This document shows positions 35,605 through 44,410 of a stretch of 64,000 nt of DNA, piece after piece. Source of the DNA: Pirellulales bacterium. GTDB lineage: Bacteria > Planctomycetota > Planctomycetia > Pirellulales > JAEUIK01. Position numbers and translations under genes: made by a program. The notes under the pieces are model-generated. The model saw nothing but the letters and a program-made list of their open reading frames with translations, ran no database searches and had not been told where the DNA came from. The stretch lies in assembly GCA_019694435.1 (NCBI GenBank), contig JAIBBZ010000002.1, forward strand, positions 368,856 through 432,855, written 5' to 3'. Position 1 is the first letter of the stretch, and each line of letters starts with the position of its first letter.

Positions 35605-35899
35605 CGCTATGGATCAGGTTGCCCCCAAATCGGCCGCGGCGCCGAGCGTTTTCAGCTCGTTATTTTGCGCACAATCCTTGCAATGCTCCTGGACCGGTCG
35701 AGATGATAGGCACACCGGCTGCCGGCAGGGTTCCCTGGTGCCGCACCGGGGGCTGCGTAGCGGCGGGCGAGCTAGAATTCGGGAGCCTGCCTGCGAGAGG
35801 TCCAAGCGACCTCGCCTGCCGAGCCCGAGGGTAGTGCCGCGTCCAGCGAGCCTGCCGGCCCCGACCGTTCCCCCCTTAGCTTGACTGATCGGACTGCCC

Positions 35900-37168
35900 G
35901 TGTCGCTTCCTACCCTGTCCGCCGGCGGTTCGTCGGCACCACGTTTCGTTCGCGCCAGCCGCTGGCGTCGGCTGGTGGTGGTATTGCTGACCTTCGGGGT
36001 CGCCACGCTGCTGGCTTTCGGGGTGGTCGAGCTGTTCTTTCGCATGTTCGTCCCCGTGATGGACGTGCCGTACTACTTTTGGGACCCCGTGGTCGGGCCG
36101 CGGCGGGTGCCGTTCAGCGAGGGGCGGTTCATCAACGGGACATCCGTCAACACGCATTTCCGCTTCAATCAGCAAGGTTGGAACCACCCGCGCAATTACT
36201 CGTTGCCGAGGTATTCCGGTGTCAAGCGGGTTTGCATCTTGGGCGACTCGTTCGTCGAAGCGCTGCACGTCGAGCAACAACAGTCGTTGTTCGCCGTGGC
36301 TGAAAAGATCATGTCGCGGCACGACCGACCGGTCGAATGGTACGCGTTCGGGATCTCAGGCTGGGGGACGGCGCAGCAATACGAGGTGTTGCGCCACTAC
36401 GCGCTCGACTATCAGCCCGACGTCGTGGTACTGCTGTTTGTCGAGAACGATCCGCTCGACAGCTCGCCCTATCTGCTGCCGATCGAGCCGCAGTTGTGCA
36501 CCTATGCCCTCGACAGCGATGCCAAGCTCGTGCTAATGCCGGCCGGCTACTGGCAGCGCCCGTTGTGGAAGCGGTTGCTGATCGAATCGACCGTGGCCCG
36601 GTATTTCGTGCTGCAGAAGAACCTGTTGTCGCGCGGCCAGCGCGATTTCCAGTCGGTCCAGGGCTTGCAACTGCGCGAGGCGGCCTATTCGAACGCGCTG
36701 CCCCGGTTGCCCGAGGCGGCCGAGATGCCGCTGGAAAAGCGCCAGCAGCTCACCTGGTTGTTGATCGAGAAACTGCTCGAAGCATTCCGCGATCGCTGTC
36801 GCGAGCACCAAGCGCAGTTTGTGCTGGCCTTTCGCGGCAACGTTTGGCAGATCGAATCGGCCTTGGGCGACGCCAAGTTCGAGCCGTTGTCCGAGGATAC
36901 CGATCCTTACTGTCTGGCCCAAAGCCACGGGCGCATGGGCGAAAAGTTCCTGCAGCCGATCTGCGAGCGGCTGGCGATCCCCTACCTCGACCTGACCACG
37001 CCGTTGCGAGCCTGGGTCAAGGAGCACGGCCAGTCGCACATCTTCCCCGACGACAATCACTACAGCGAAGCCGGCCACGCCGCGGCGGGTGAGGCGATCG
37101 CGGCTTGGATCGAACAACTATGGCAACAGCAAGCGGCCGAAGCCTCCAGCGCAGGAACGACGCCATGA
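35900..37168 (+). CDS. SGNH/GDSL hydrolase-like protein with N-terminal membrane anchor
   Basis: The product has 422 residues from GTG 35900; this start retains the membrane segment LVVVLLTFGVATLLAFGVVELFF (about 25-47). The SGNH domain is clear: VCILGDSFVEALHVE (block I), WYAFGISGWGTAQQYEVL (block II), VVLLFVENDPLDSS (block III) and FPDDNHYSEAGHAAAGEAI (block V with D and H). All catalytic residues are present, unlike the gene at 34165. Its stop overlaps the ATG of the next glycosyltransferase by four bases, so they are translationally coupled. It probably modifies acyl groups on the polysaccharide. An inverted repeat (35797-35813) lies in the upstream gap. Confidence 0.82.
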   Translation: MSLPTLSAGGSSAPRFVRASRWRRLVVVLLTFGVATLLAFGVVELFFRMFVPVMDVPYYFWDPVVGPRRVPFSEGRFINGTSVNTHFRFNQQGWNHPRNYSLPRYSGVKRVCILGDSFVEALHVEQQQSLFAVAEKIMSRHDRPVEWYAFGISGWGTAQQYEVLRHYALDYQPDVVVLLFVENDPLDSSPYLLPIEPQLCTYALDSDAKLVLMPAGYWQRPLWKRLLIESTVARYFVLQKNLLSRGQRDFQSVQGLQLREAAYSNALPRLPEAAEMPLEKRQQLTWLLIEKLLEAFRDRCREHQAQFVLAFRGNVWQIESALGDAKFEPLSEDTDPYCLAQSHGRMGEKFLQPICERLAIPYLDLTTPLRAWVKEHGQSHIFPDDNHYSEAGHAAAGEAIAAWIEQLWQQQAAEASSAGTTP

Positions 37169-38454
37169 GCACCATTTCGGCCAATCCGAACGTGGACGAT
37201 GACGCCGCCTGCGCCGAGGCGCGGCGGCCCTGCGTCTTGAACGTCTCGCAGAACTATTACGTGCGTGGCGGCTCCGACCGTTACTTCTTCGTGCTCGGCG
37301 AGTTGCTCGCAAAGCACGGCCATCGAGTCATTCCATTCACGGCGCGACAAAAGCAGGATCTCGAGTCGCCCTGGACGACCTACTTTCCGCCGGGCATCGA
37401 TTTTGCCCGGCCCGGCGCGCTCGACCTAGCACGGTTCGTCTATTCGCCGCGCGCTGCCGCGGCGATGCGGCGGATGCTCGCTGCCGAACGGCCCGATCTG
37501 GCGCATTTGCACATCTACTATGGCCAGTTGACCGCTTCGATTCTGCGGCCGCTGGTCGACGCGGGCGTGCCCGTCATACAGACGCTGCACGACTTCAAGC
37601 TGGTGTGCCCCGTCTATTCGCTGCTGTCGCACGGGCAGATTTGCGAGGCCTGCCAGGGGAAGCACTACTGGAAGGCCGTGGCCCATCGCTGCAATCGCGG
37701 TTCGCTGGCCCGGTCGCTGCTGAGCGCGACGGAGACGTACGTCTCGCGGTGGTTGGGCGTGATCGAGCATGTGGACCGGTTCATCTCGGTCAGCCGCTTT
37801 CAGCGCGACAAGTTGGTCGAGCTGGGGGTGCCGGCCGAGAAGATCACCGTGGTGCTGAATTTCAAAGACACCGACGGGATCGAGCCGGCCACGAACGTCG
37901 GCGAATACTTGCTCTATTTCGGCCGCATCGAACAGCTCAAGGGCATTTACACCCTGCTCGAGGCCGCCGCGCAGACGCCCGAGGTGCCGCTGGTCCTCGT
38001 GGGCGACGGCGACGCCCAGCCGCGCGTCGCCGAGATCATTCGCGACCGCAAGCTGACCCACGTCGAGCTGCGGGGCTTCGCCCATGGCGAGGAACTGTTC
38101 AATCTCATCCGGGGCAGCGTGGCCACGATTCTGCCGTCGGAGGGTTACGACAATTGCCCGATGTCGGTGCTCGAATCGTTGGCGTTTGCCAAGCCGGTGA
38201 TCGGTTCGCGGATCGGTGGCATTCCCGAGCTGGTCGACGACGGCGTCGATGGGTTCCTGGTGGCCCCACGCGATGCCGAGGCCTTGGCCGATCGCCTGCG
38301 CTGGTGCTGGCAACATCGCCGCGAAGCAGTCGAGTTGGGCCAGGCCGGCCGGCGGAAGATCGAAGCGCAATTCAATCAAGAGCTGCACTACGAGCGTGTG
38401 ACCGACGTCTATCGCCAGGTGCTCGCCTCACGTGCCGCGGGTCGGCGGTCCTAA
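37165..38454 (+). CDS. GT4 glycosyltransferase
   Basis: The product has 429 residues from ATG 37165. The GT-B N-domain begins VLNVSQNYYVRGGSDRYFF; a cysteine motif HGQICEACQGKHYWKAVAHRC is shared by many exopolysaccharide GT4 enzymes. The donor-binding part shows YFGRIEQLKGIYTLLEA, LVGDGDAQPRV and the E-x7-E motif in PSEGYDNCPMSVLESLAFAK. It would transfer a sugar from a nucleotide donor on the cytoplasmic side of the membrane. It follows the SGNH gene with overlap and precedes the DUF1972 gene by 14 bases. Confidence 0.9.
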   Translation: MSTISANPNVDDDAACAEARRPCVLNVSQNYYVRGGSDRYFFVLGELLAKHGHRVIPFTARQKQDLESPWTTYFPPGIDFARPGALDLARFVYSPRAAAAMRRMLAAERPDLAHLHIYYGQLTASILRPLVDAGVPVIQTLHDFKLVCPVYSLLSHGQICEACQGKHYWKAVAHRCNRGSLARSLLSATETYVSRWLGVIEHVDRFISVSRFQRDKLVELGVPAEKITVVLNFKDTDGIEPATNVGEYLLYFGRIEQLKGIYTLLEAAAQTPEVPLVLVGDGDAQPRVAEIIRDRKLTHVELRGFAHGEELFNLIRGSVATILPSEGYDNCPMSVLESLAFAKPVIGSRIGGIPELVDDGVDGFLVAPRDAEALADRLRWCWQHRREAVELGQAGRRKIEAQFNQELHYERVTDVYRQVLASRAAGRRS

Positions 38455-38468
38455 GCGGGTCAACCACG

Positions 38469-39671
38469 ATGTCGTCGACTTTGAACCCCACCGACTCCGC
38501 GCCGCAGACATTCGAGCCGCCGCAAGCGCCTCAGGCGGCGGTTGCGTCGGTGGTCGATCCGCCCGCGCGCAGTTGCCGGCAGTTGTCGATCCTCGGCACC
38601 CGGGGGATCCCTGCGCAGCACGGCGGCTTCGAGACGTTCGCGCAGCGCTTGGCACTGCACATGGTCGGCCGCGGCTGTGAGGTGACGGTCTACTGCCAGG
38701 GTGAGCCGGGCAGCACGCCCGGCGAGAGCACCTGGCGCGGTGTACGACTGATCAATATCCCGATCGGCCGCACCGATGCCTGGGGGACGATCCAGTTCGA
38801 TTGGCACGCTGCCCGCCGCGCCGCGCGCGAAGGCGGTACGCTGCTCACGTTGGGCTACAACACCGCAGCATTCTCGCTCTGGCACATCCTCGGGCGGCGC
38901 AGCCACCTGATCAACATGGACGGCCTGGAATGGCAGCGCCAGAAGTGGAGCCGCCCGCAGCAAGCCTGGCTGTGGTTCAACGAGCGGCTGGCCTGCTGGT
39001 GGGGCAATCACCTGATTGCCGACCATCCCGAAATCCGCACCCATCTGCTCACCCGGGCCGCCTCGGACAAGATCACGGTCATTCCGTACGGCGCCGACGA
39101 AGTCCGCGAAGCCGACATCTCGCCGTTGGCGCGGCTCGGGCTGCAAAGCCGGGGCTATGTGCTGGTCATCGCGCGCCCGGAACCGGAAAACTTGGTTCGC
39201 GAAATCGTGGCCGCGTTTTCGCGGCGGCCCCGCGGGCAGCGGCTGGTCGTTCTGGGCAAGTTCCGGCCCGGCGAAAGCGCCTACCATCGTCAGGTGCTCG
39301 AGGCGGCGAGCGACGAGGTGCTATTTCCCGGGGCGATTTACGATCCCGGAGTGGTCGCGTCGCTGCGGTATTACGCCCGGCTCTATGTGCACGGCCACAC
39401 CGTCGGCGGTACGAACCCGGCGCTGGTCGAGGCTCTCGGGGCTGGGTGTCCGGTGTTGGCGCATGACAACCGCTTCAACCGCTGGGTCGCTGGCCCAGAG
39501 GCCGCTTATTTCGCAGACGCCGATGCGGCGGCCACGACGTTCGACGAACTGCTGGCCGACGACGTCCGGCTGGCCCACATGCGTACCGCCAGCTACGAGC
39601 GGCACGCAGCCGAGTTCACCTGGGCCCGCGTGCTGGGCGAATACGAGCGGCTGCTGGACGCGTGGAGCTGA
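38469..39671 (+). CDS. DUF1972-type glycosyltransferase
   Basis: The product has 400 residues from ATG 38469. The N-terminal DUF1972 signature is LSILGTRGIPAQHGGFETFAQ, followed by HLINMDGLEWQRQKWSRPQQ and HLIADHPEIRTHLL, as in the rhamnosyl- or glucosyltransferases of capsule loci. The C-terminal GT4-like part contains VIPYGADEV, VIARPEPENLVREIV, HGHTVGGTNPALVEALGAGC (with the E-x7-E-like site). It is the last gene of the plus-strand run and is convergent with the ExoY-type gene. Confidence 0.9.
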   Translation: MSSTLNPTDSAPQTFEPPQAPQAAVASVVDPPARSCRQLSILGTRGIPAQHGGFETFAQRLALHMVGRGCEVTVYCQGEPGSTPGESTWRGVRLINIPIGRTDAWGTIQFDWHAARRAAREGGTLLTLGYNTAAFSLWHILGRRSHLINMDGLEWQRQKWSRPQQAWLWFNERLACWWGNHLIADHPEIRTHLLTRAASDKITVIPYGADEVREADISPLARLGLQSRGYVLVIARPEPENLVREIVAAFSRRPRGQRLVVLGKFRPGESAYHRQVLEAASDEVLFPGAIYDPGVVASLRYYARLYVHGHTVGGTNPALVEALGAGCPVLAHDNRFNRWVAGPEAAYFADADAAATTFDELLADDVRLAHMRTASYERHAAEFTWARVLGEYERLLDAWS

Positions 39672-39744
39672 GTTCGCGGGCGCGCCGCCCTTCGAGCTTG
39701 GACAAGGGGCTCACAGCCAGGACGCGCGAGCTCTGTGCGATGCG

Positions 39745-40542
39745 TTAGTACGCCCCGCGGCGGCTGAGCACGCTCAGCGGCGTGCGCCACAGCAGTTGCA
39801 CGTCGGTCCACAGGCTCTGGTTCTGGATGTACCAGATGTCCATGCGGACCCAGTCCTCAAAGCCGACTTCGCTGCGGCCGCTGACCTGCCAGAGGCACGT
39901 CAGTCCAGGCTTGACCGACAGTCGGGCGAGCTGCCAGGGCCGATACTCGACCACTTCCTTCGGCACCGGCGGGCGCGGGCCGACGAGCGACATGTCGCCC
40001 AGCAGCACGTTGAACAACTGCGGCATCTCGTCGATGCTGGTCGAGCGAATGAACCGGCCGATCCGCGTGATCCGCGGGTCGCGGCGGTTCTTGAAGATCG
40101 GGCCGTCCTTCTCGTTGACGATCTGGCACTGGATCTGGTCGGCGTCCTGCCGCATCGAGCGGAACTTGTACATCCGGAACGGGCGACCGCAGCGGCCGAC
40201 GCGCGTCTGGGCATACAGGGGGCGTCCCTTCGTCGTGAAGCACAGCGCGACGAAAGCCGACAGCATGATCGGCGCGAATAGCGCCAGCGCAATCAGCGCG
40301 CCGCAAATGTCGAGGACCCGCTTCACGGCCTGGTAGCCGAGGCTGAGGTTCCCGCGCGGCTGCACGAGTAACGCTTCGGTGTCGCCGTGCTCGCATTGCT
40401 GAAAGAACAAAGCAATGCGCTGCCTGGTGCTGGGAGTCGCGGTGCGCCACCGCGGCTTCCGCACAATTTCGTGGGCGGCGAGGTCCGTCGCGTCGAAATG
40501 TCGGGGGTCTGCAAGGAGTGTGTCTGAGTGCTCGATCGTCAT
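39745..40542 (-). CDS. ExoY-type undecaprenyl-phosphate sugar-1-phosphate transferase (priming enzyme)
   Basis: The product has 265 residues from ATG 40542; an upstream extension of 30 codons is unlikely. One membrane segment (VLDICGALIALALFAPIMLSA) is followed by the conserved catalytic domain: KGRPLYAQTRVGRCGRPFRM, YKFRSMRQDAD, DPRITRIGRFIRSTSIDEMP, QLFNVLLGDMSLVGPRPP and KPGLTCLWQVSGRS. It starts polysaccharide assembly by linking a sugar phosphate to undecaprenyl phosphate. It is probably transcribed alone or with wzy, as the 381-base upstream gap contains a possible sigma-54 promoter. Confidence 0.92.
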   Translation of the reverse strand: MTIEHSDTLLADPRHFDATDLAAHEIVRKPRWRTATPSTRQRIALFFQQCEHGDTEALLVQPRGNLSLGYQAVKRVLDICGALIALALFAPIMLSAFVALCFTTKGRPLYAQTRVGRCGRPFRMYKFRSMRQDADQIQCQIVNEKDGPIFKNRRDPRITRIGRFIRSTSIDEMPQLFNVLLGDMSLVGPRPPVPKEVVEYRPWQLARLSVKPGLTCLWQVSGRSEVGFEDWVRMDIWYIQNQSLWTDVQLLWRTPLSVLSRRGAY

Positions 40543-40923
40543 GACCACTGGCCTGTAGGAGCGTGACGACGGTTCTACAATACCTACGCGCGGGGTGGAG
40601 GAAAGCCCCCGTGCACAAAAACTTGTCCGCAACCCGTGTACCCAAGCGTCCCGGAAAATGCGAGGAAATCGCGGCGATTTTTGATAACTCGCCAGACGCT
40701 AAGAACTTACATGCGTGCGTTACGGGCCGAGGAGCTGATCGACTTGCTCCGAATTGTCGCAAAAAACTTACGCAAGTTTGACGGAAAACAACGCATGTTG
40801 CCCGCAATCAACGCAAACGGGTCGCGCACCTCCGGTGAAGAGAATTGACCAGCGCGGTCAAGTGTCCGGACCAGCGGCGCGCGTTCGCCGGGTGCAACCC
40901 GTGGGCCGCGTCACAAGACACAG
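40543..40923. other. 381-base AT-richer gap with several small hairpins
   Basis: No gene is supported. Small inverted repeats include TTGACC/GGTCAA (40845-40861), AAATCG/CGATTT (40666-40680) and AACTT/AAGTT (about 40768-40782). The stretch is visibly richer in A and T than its surroundings. It probably holds the promoter and leader of the ExoY-type gene, and regulatory sites. Confidence 0.4.
40628..40643 (-). promoter_or_regulatory. possible sigma-54 promoter for the ExoY-type gene
   Basis: On the minus strand GGGTAC-ACGGG-TTGC keeps GG and GC at the canonical spacing with ten bases between. The -12 element TTGC is perfect; the -24 element matches at GG and AC only. Transcription would begin about 75 bases upstream of ATG 40542. 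Weaker than the site before the chain-length gene. Confidence 0.35.
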
Positions 40924-42366
40924 CTAGCGAGTGCTGGCCCCGGTGGGCAGGTCCCAAGAGTCGTCCGTGATGGGCTCAGGCCGCTCGAGCGCGCGATCCC
41001 ACATTTGCTGGCCTAGTTCGCCCGGCACGTGCGACCGCGTCCGAATCGAGGCCACCAGGCCCGCGAGCGTGTAGATCAGCGTGCTTTCCATCGGCGTGTA
41101 GGTCAGATCGTGGAATGCCAACTGGCTCGCGTAGGCGCCCATCGTACCCAGGAACAGCACGCACAACGGTTTCGCCCAGTCCGGAGTCGCCGGGTCGCGC
41201 CAGGCTTTCCAGCCCGAGCGCGTGAACACAAACAGCAGCGACAGGAAACACACCAGACCGATCAGGCCGGTCTCGGTCAACACGCTGAGAAACGTGTTGT
41301 GGTGCGACAGCGTGCGAATCTCCTGCAGCTTGAGCTCGACGCTGTGATCATCGAGATACGGCAACTTGGCCTGCGTGAAGTTGCCGAAGCCACAACCCAG
41401 GAAGGGCTTGTCGAGAAACATCTGCCACGAGACATACGCGAAGCTGACGCGCAGGCCGGCCGACTGGGCCGCCTGTTCCGCCGATTCTTCGCGCTTCAGT
41501 CCCACGAACTTGTCGCTCATCGTCACCGCGGCGAACAGGCCGACGAAGATCATCGAACCCAACACCAACGGCTTCCAGGCGCCGCGCAGCACCAGGAACA
41601 ACACGATGAGCAGGCCCACGACCAGGCCGATCCAGACGCTGCGCGTCAGGCTGAAATAGATGCCCGCCAGGTAAATCGGCAAGAGCGCCGCCAGCAATAG
41701 CTGCAGCGGGCGTCGCTTGAGCTGCGGCAGCCACAGCAGCGCCGCCAGGAAACAGGCCACGATGTACATGCCGCCGGTCGGCTGCTGGCACATCGGTCCG
41801 CGGGCCCGCCCGAAGTGCAGGCCGACCTTCGGATTGGCGATGTATTTGGGAAAAACGGCCCACCACTGCTGGGTAACTTCGGCGATGGCGGTCACGCCGA
41901 GGTACAGGCCGAACAGCCCCATCGCGGCCAGGACGAGATTCACGTCGCGTGCGCTCAGCGGAATGCGCCGGCCGATCCAATACATCGTCGCGGGCATGTA
42001 GTAGCCGGCGATCAACCGCCAGTAGGTCGGCACGTCTGATTGCGCCAGGCCGCTCGACATGCCCAGGACAGTGCTCAAGGTCAGCACGCCGAGGAACCCC
42101 AGCAGCACGATTTCGTCGGTTGTGATCCGCCGCGCGGGGATCTTGCCCAGCTTGCGCTGGACGACGAAGGCGCCGGTGAGCAGCACGATCCACAACCGGT
42201 CGCTGGTGAGAGTGATCGGCCCGGCGTCGACGGTGTAGAAGTACCAGCCGAAGCACGTGCACAACAGCAGCATCAGCAACAGGCCCCACAATAGCGACCC
42301 ACGCAGCAAAAAGGCCGCTCCCCAAACCATCCCGGCCACGGCGGCGATGATCAGCAGGATTTCCAT
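40924..42366 (-). CDS. O-antigen ligase / Wzy polymerase family membrane protein
   Basis: The product has 480 residues from ATG 42366 with about eleven membrane segments. The Wzy_C/O-antigen ligase domain is marked by IYFSLTRSVWIGLVVGLLIV, then a periplasmic loop with FLGCGFGNFTQAKLPYLDDH and IRTLSHHNTFLSVLTETGLI, which contains the conserved arginine and histidines. It would polymerise or ligate lipid-linked repeat units in the periplasm. The first two membrane segments follow the start directly. A strong hairpin separates it from the chain-length gene upstream. Confidence 0.88.
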   Translation of the reverse strand: MEILLIIAAVAGMVWGAAFLLRGSLLWGLLLMLLLCTCFGWYFYTVDAGPITLTSDRLWIVLLTGAFVVQRKLGKIPARRITTDEIVLLGFLGVLTLSTVLGMSSGLAQSDVPTYWRLIAGYYMPATMYWIGRRIPLSARDVNLVLAAMGLFGLYLGVTAIAEVTQQWWAVFPKYIANPKVGLHFGRARGPMCQQPTGGMYIVACFLAALLWLPQLKRRPLQLLLAALLPIYLAGIYFSLTRSVWIGLVVGLLIVLFLVLRGAWKPLVLGSMIFVGLFAAVTMSDKFVGLKREESAEQAAQSAGLRVSFAYVSWQMFLDKPFLGCGFGNFTQAKLPYLDDHSVELKLQEIRTLSHHNTFLSVLTETGLIGLVCFLSLLFVFTRSGWKAWRDPATPDWAKPLCVLFLGTMGAYASQLAFHDLTYTPMESTLIYTLAGLVASIRTRSHVPGELGQQMWDRALERPEPITDDSWDLPTGASTR

Positions 42367-42434
42367 GGCAGCAACGTGCGGGTGGCTCGAGGGCGGGTTC
42401 GTGCGCGGGCGGCCGGCGTCGGGCGTTTGAACAA

Positions 42435-42467
42435 GCAGCCTGGGAACCGCGAAGGTTCCCAGGCTGC
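42435..42467 (-). terminator. perfect 14-base-stem hairpin between chain-length and polymerase genes
   Basis: GCAGCCTGGGAACC (42435-42448) and GGTTCCCAGGCTGC (42454-42467) are exact complements with a five-base loop. On the minus strand it lies 55 bases past the chain-length stop and is followed by TTGTTC. It is one of the strongest hairpins in the window and fits an intrinsic terminator or attenuator. Confidence 0.65.
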
Positions 42468-42521
42468 AGGAAGGTTACCGTAGGTCGCCCCGCATCGAGG
42501 GCGGCAACTGTCGGGTCCGGT

Positions 42522-43982
42522 TTACAACCGCGGACCGCTCACGTGCAGCTCTTCACCGAACGATACGCCGCCGGCGGGCGCCAGGTCGGCCTCGCGACGC
42601 GACTTCTTCGTGGGCACAAACGTCCGGGTCGCTACTTTCGTGGCAGGCGGCGTAAGCGTCGGAACCGACAGGAACAGCACGCCCAGGCCCGTGGCCAGGC
42701 CGCCGATCAAGCCGGCCAGGATGATCACCGCCTTGCGCGGGCCGGCCGGCGTGTTCGGGCACTCCGGGGCGTCGATGCTGCTGATCAGGTCGGCGGTCCG
42801 GGCATTGTCACGGACGGCATAAGCGTCGGACAGGTTCTTCTTGGCACTGCCCAGGGCATCGACGCGGCTGGCCACGTCGCTGACCAGGTTCGAGTACTCG
42901 GCCCGCAGGTTGGCGAGCTTTTCCAGGCGAGACTGGGTGTCCTGGAGCTGGTCTTGCAGGTCTTTGACGGTCTTTTCGTTCATGCGGATTTCAACTTCGA
43001 CGCCGCGGATGGCGACGGCCAACTCGGCGTGGATGTGGTCGCTGATTTCCTGCTCCGACTGCAGGGCGGCACGCACGGTGGGGTGCTCTTCGGACATCTG
43101 GCCCAGCAGCTTCGACGAGATCAATTGGGCATCGACCAGGCCGTCCTTCAGGCGACGCAAAGCCGGCTGCGATTCCAGCAGGCGGTTCGGCGTGGCCAAC
43201 AGCCGGCCCGAGTCCAGCTCGGCATCCTTCAGCAGGGTGAGCAGCTCGCGGTCCGAGGTCAGGGTGACTTCGGCGGCCCGCAGCTCTTTTTCGGCCTCGA
43301 GCACGCGTTGACGTAGCTCGCTTTGAGCCGAAGGCGAGCCGTGCAGCGAACGCAGCTCGGCCAGGTCCGAACCAACGCTGTCTTCCAACTGCTTGAGCTT
43401 GGCGGTGACGTCGTTCAAATCGGTTTCGGCGATGGCGACGACGTTTTCCAACTCGTGGATGACGCTCTTCGCCTTCTCATCGCGGAGCTGCTGAAAGCGA
43501 GCCTGCAATTGCCGGCTCAGCGCGACGCTGAGGGCGATCGCGCGGCTGCGCTTGTGGTCTTTGACCTTGAGGTAGAAGACCTCAGTCTTACCGAATTCGG
43601 CGCCGTTTGGTGCGGCCAGACGGATGTTGCCACGCAACGTCTGGATGTCTTCCATCGTGGGGAACACATCCGGGTTGTTGTGATCGGCCGGGGGGCCGAC
43701 CGATTGCAACGCGGTGGCCACCACCGATTGGCTCTTGGCCAACTCCAGGATCGTGTCCTGGGTGACCTTCATGTCTTCGTTGCTGCGGAAGCGGCCGCCT
43801 TCTTGTCCGTTTGCCTGGTTACGCACGATCAAGGCTTGCGACGCTTCGTAGGGCTGAGGACCGAACGTAGCGAAGATGCCGGCCGCGAGCGTAATGACGA
43901 CCGCAGGGACGATCCAACGGCCCGGATAACTGGACAACAGTCGCAACACGTCGATCGGCGAAGGTAGGTGGTCTTGGCCCAT
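42522..43982 (-). CDS. Wzz/GumC-type polysaccharide chain-length determinant
   Basis: The product has 486 residues from ATG 43982, with AGGGGAA nine bases upstream; the frame opens 24 codons earlier. A membrane segment (about 23-43, WIVPAVVITLAAGIFATFG) is followed by a long coiled-coil periplasmic region (about 150-400, for example LENVVAIAETDLNDVTAKLK) and a second membrane segment (AVIILAGLIGGLATGLGVLF). There is no C-terminal tyrosine kinase domain, so a separate kinase would be needed. It controls chain length or export of the polysaccharide. A near-consensus sigma-54 promoter lies about 55 bases upstream. Confidence 0.88.
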   Translation of the reverse strand: MGQDHLPSPIDVLRLLSSYPGRWIVPAVVITLAAGIFATFGPQPYEASQALIVRNQANGQEGGRFRSNEDMKVTQDTILELAKSQSVVATALQSVGPPADHNNPDVFPTMEDIQTLRGNIRLAAPNGAEFGKTEVFYLKVKDHKRSRAIALSVALSRQLQARFQQLRDEKAKSVIHELENVVAIAETDLNDVTAKLKQLEDSVGSDLAELRSLHGSPSAQSELRQRVLEAEKELRAAEVTLTSDRELLTLLKDAELDSGRLLATPNRLLESQPALRRLKDGLVDAQLISSKLLGQMSEEHPTVRAALQSEQEISDHIHAELAVAIRGVEVEIRMNEKTVKDLQDQLQDTQSRLEKLANLRAEYSNLVSDVASRVDALGSAKKNLSDAYAVRDNARTADLISSIDAPECPNTPAGPRKAVIILAGLIGGLATGLGVLFLSVPTLTPPATKVATRTFVPTKKSRREADLAPAGGVSFGEELHVSGPRL

Positions 43983-44410
43983 GTGAGTTCCCCTGCTTGA
44001 GATGCGAGTGGCCCGGCGATTTCGTTTGGCAAAGGGAAGCAAACCCGATGCCAAGGCGCTGCGCGGCGTCGCTCCGTCGAATGGCTAAACCGCCTTCACC
44101 GCGGAAGTTATGCAGATCGCGGATGTTCGCCGAACAGCTCTTTTACCGCGACGGTGCATGACTCGCCGTCGTTACAGGACAACATGATCGTTGCAGCGAG
44201 TCAACATCCTGGTGCGAAATTGCCAGCCGACGGGAGCGGTTATCGGGGCCGTGCGCGTTCGTTCGATCGTACGTGTTGCCAGGCGGACAGCTTGCCGCAA
44301 CCAATTTGCCTTGCTGTGGTTGTGACCAAGAGTTGCAGGCTTGGTCCACGCCTCGCTCGCGCTCGACCCGTCCTGGGTGCGGCACTGGCAAGACGTCGCA
44401 GATTTCTGTC
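43983..44410. other. 428-base divergent regulatory gap
   Basis: No gene is supported here. Apart from the sigma-54 site on the minus strand, a weak plus-strand match AGGCGG-ACAGC-TTGC (44281-44295) could serve the acyltransferase at 44411. Enhancer sites for an RpoN activator would be expected in this gap, but none can be named. Confidence 0.4.
44037..44054 (-). promoter_or_regulatory. sigma-54 (RpoN) promoter for the chain-length gene
   Basis: On the minus strand the sequence TTGGCATCGGGTTTGCTT matches the -24/-12 consensus TGGCAC-N5-TTGC at eight of the nine key bases plus TTGC, with ten bases between GG and GC. Transcription would start near 44027, giving a leader of about 45 bases. This implies control by an enhancer-binding response regulator. 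Confidence 0.6.

Noticed and set aside
35773..35778. TAGAAT as a -10 element before the SGNH gene at 35900
   Set aside because: No -35-like hexamer lies 16-18 bases upstream, so a sigma-70 promoter is not supported.
44281..44295. Sigma-54-like AGGCGG-N5-TTGC on the plus strand
   Set aside because: Only GG and TTGC match, and such a match is expected by chance in a few hundred bases; not called as a separate promoter.
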